A stretch of DNA of 45,045 bases, taken from contig JAICJH010000053.1 in NCBI GenBank assembly GCA_025928545.1, positions 1 through 45,045 of the forward strand, written 5' to 3'. The position numbers were made by a program, and so were the translations under genes. Source of the stretch: Bryobacteraceae bacterium (GTDB lineage Bacteria > Acidobacteriota > Terriglobia > Bryobacterales > Bryobacteraceae). This document shows, in pieces, positions 44,526 to 45,045 of the stretch. The notes beneath the pieces were generated by a model. It saw only the letters and a list, made by a program, of their open reading frames with translations. It was not told the DNA's origin and made no database searches. How positions within the stretch are numbered: position 1 is the first letter of the stretch; each line of letters opens with the position of its first letter.

Positions 44526-45045
44526 GAAGTCTTCAGAGTCTTGAGCGATATGAGGGAACCGCCCGGCATGCGCCGGACCGCCTCCCAGTCTTCGAGTGTA
44601 TGGGAAAGGTTCTGCCGTGCTACCCGCGAGTGTTCGCGAGCGAGATTCTCGGCGCGCGAGCACTCGCGGTTTGCGATTGCTTCGATGAGAGCCCGGTGGT
44701 GCTCTTGCGCGATGAGAGAGAGGCGGGGCGAATGGTTGGATTCCGATTGTCCGAACACCAGCGCGCTGGGCGCGGCGAATGGCAGTTTCACCACCTGTTC
44801 GATCGCGCGCATCAGCATCGGGCTCTTAGCCAGCTGCCAGATCTCGGAATGGAAATTTTCGTTTAGTTCCAGATAGCGGGCGAACCCATCCGCGTCAAGC
44901 GGCACCAGTTTCTCCAACTGGCTATGAATGCCGCGAAGCTTATCGAGTTCACTGTCCGATTTCAGGCGCTCGGCCGCAAGACGCGCCGCCGTGCCCTCCA
45001 AAGTTCCGCGAAGTTCAATCGCATCCCAGACGTCGGCAAGCGTAA
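44522..45045 (-). CDS. GntR/FCD-type transcriptional regulator, C-terminal part (start outside window)
   Basis: The frame is still open at the right edge, so only the C-terminal 173 residues are seen. They form an FCD ligand-binding domain: it starts '.LADVWDAIELRGTLEGTAARLAAERL', then 'YLELNENFHSEIWQLAKSPML' and 'EHHRALIEAIANRECSRAENLAREH', where the conserved His/Asp/Asn ligands lie. The N-terminal winged-helix DNA-binding domain would be beyond base 45045. It is first in the aromatic operon, with its stop overlapping the hydratase start, so it probably controls the operon in response to an organic acid or acyl-CoA. Confidence 0.85.
   Translation of the reverse strand, partial: TLADVWDAIELRGTLEGTAARLAAERLKSDSELDKLRGIHSQLEKLVPLDADGFARYLELNENFHSEIWQLAKSPMLMRAIEQVVKLPFAAPSALVFGQSESNHSPRLSLIAQEHHRALIEAIANRECSRAENLAREHSRVARQNLSHTLEDWEAVRRMPGGSLISLKTLKTS

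Overview
The window reads as a chromosome segment from an Acidobacteriota bacterium, most likely the Bryobacterales/Solibacter group. Three sequence signs point there: a TIGR03435-type protein (17806-18687), a secreted S53 peptidase ending in the TIGR03437 'Solibacter C-terminal' domain (14957-17752), and a carboxypeptidase-regulatory-domain TonB-dependent receptor of the Oar-like type common in that phylum (11775-14825). The DNA is GC-rich with strong third-position GC, so long shadow ORFs lie opposite many real genes. I saw no rRNA, tRNA, CRISPR array, transposase or phage structural gene, although tRNAs could only be searched for by eye.

Left edge (1-2560): the C-terminal part of an Mrr-like restriction endonuclease, a 57-residue acidic small protein, a HicB/HicA toxin-antitoxin pair on the minus strand, a gene-poor stretch, and an exported protein with a TonB-C-like end. 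This is the most accessory-looking part. Next (2698-9618) is a housekeeping block on the plus strand: an unknown protein with an N-terminal 'ANRxNA..TGPRT' motif, a long single-subunit formate-dehydrogenase-like molybdoenzyme translationally coupled to its sulfurtransferase FdhD, IMP dehydrogenase, a DUF192 protein and two tiny coupled genes. A minus-strand trio (9587-11275) encodes a PgsA-type CDP-alcohol phosphatidyltransferase, a two-helix membrane protein and a YdcF/DUF218 protein.

The middle (11276-18687) holds the envelope/secretion genes typical of the group: a 500-bp non-coding leader, the large TonB receptor with a glycine-rich loop, a strong intrinsic terminator, the S53 peptidase and the TIGR03435 protein. 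Then come a DUF418 membrane protein, a dikinase that resembles rifampin phosphotransferase in layout, and a Tat-exported amidase. The sulfate-activation pair cysD-cysN sits behind a site-2-protease gene. CysN carries a C-terminal domain that looks like an APS kinase that has lost its P-loop.

The right third has a lipoprotein with a glycine zipper, then a minus-strand run accB-accC-Gfo/Idh/MocA-glycogen phosphorylase (fatty-acid synthesis and glucan use), a small single-helix protein, a DUF2103 protein, and a coupled pair of large polytopic membrane proteins (YfhO and a GT39-like glycosyltransferase). DUF3237 and DUF72 genes follow. The window ends in a tightly overlapped minus-strand operon: GntR/FCD regulator, enoyl-CoA hydratase/3-hydroxyacyl-CoA dehydrogenase fusion, feruloyl-CoA-synthase-like ligase and amidohydrolase. 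This looks like a CoA-dependent aromatic (hydroxycinnamate) degradation unit.
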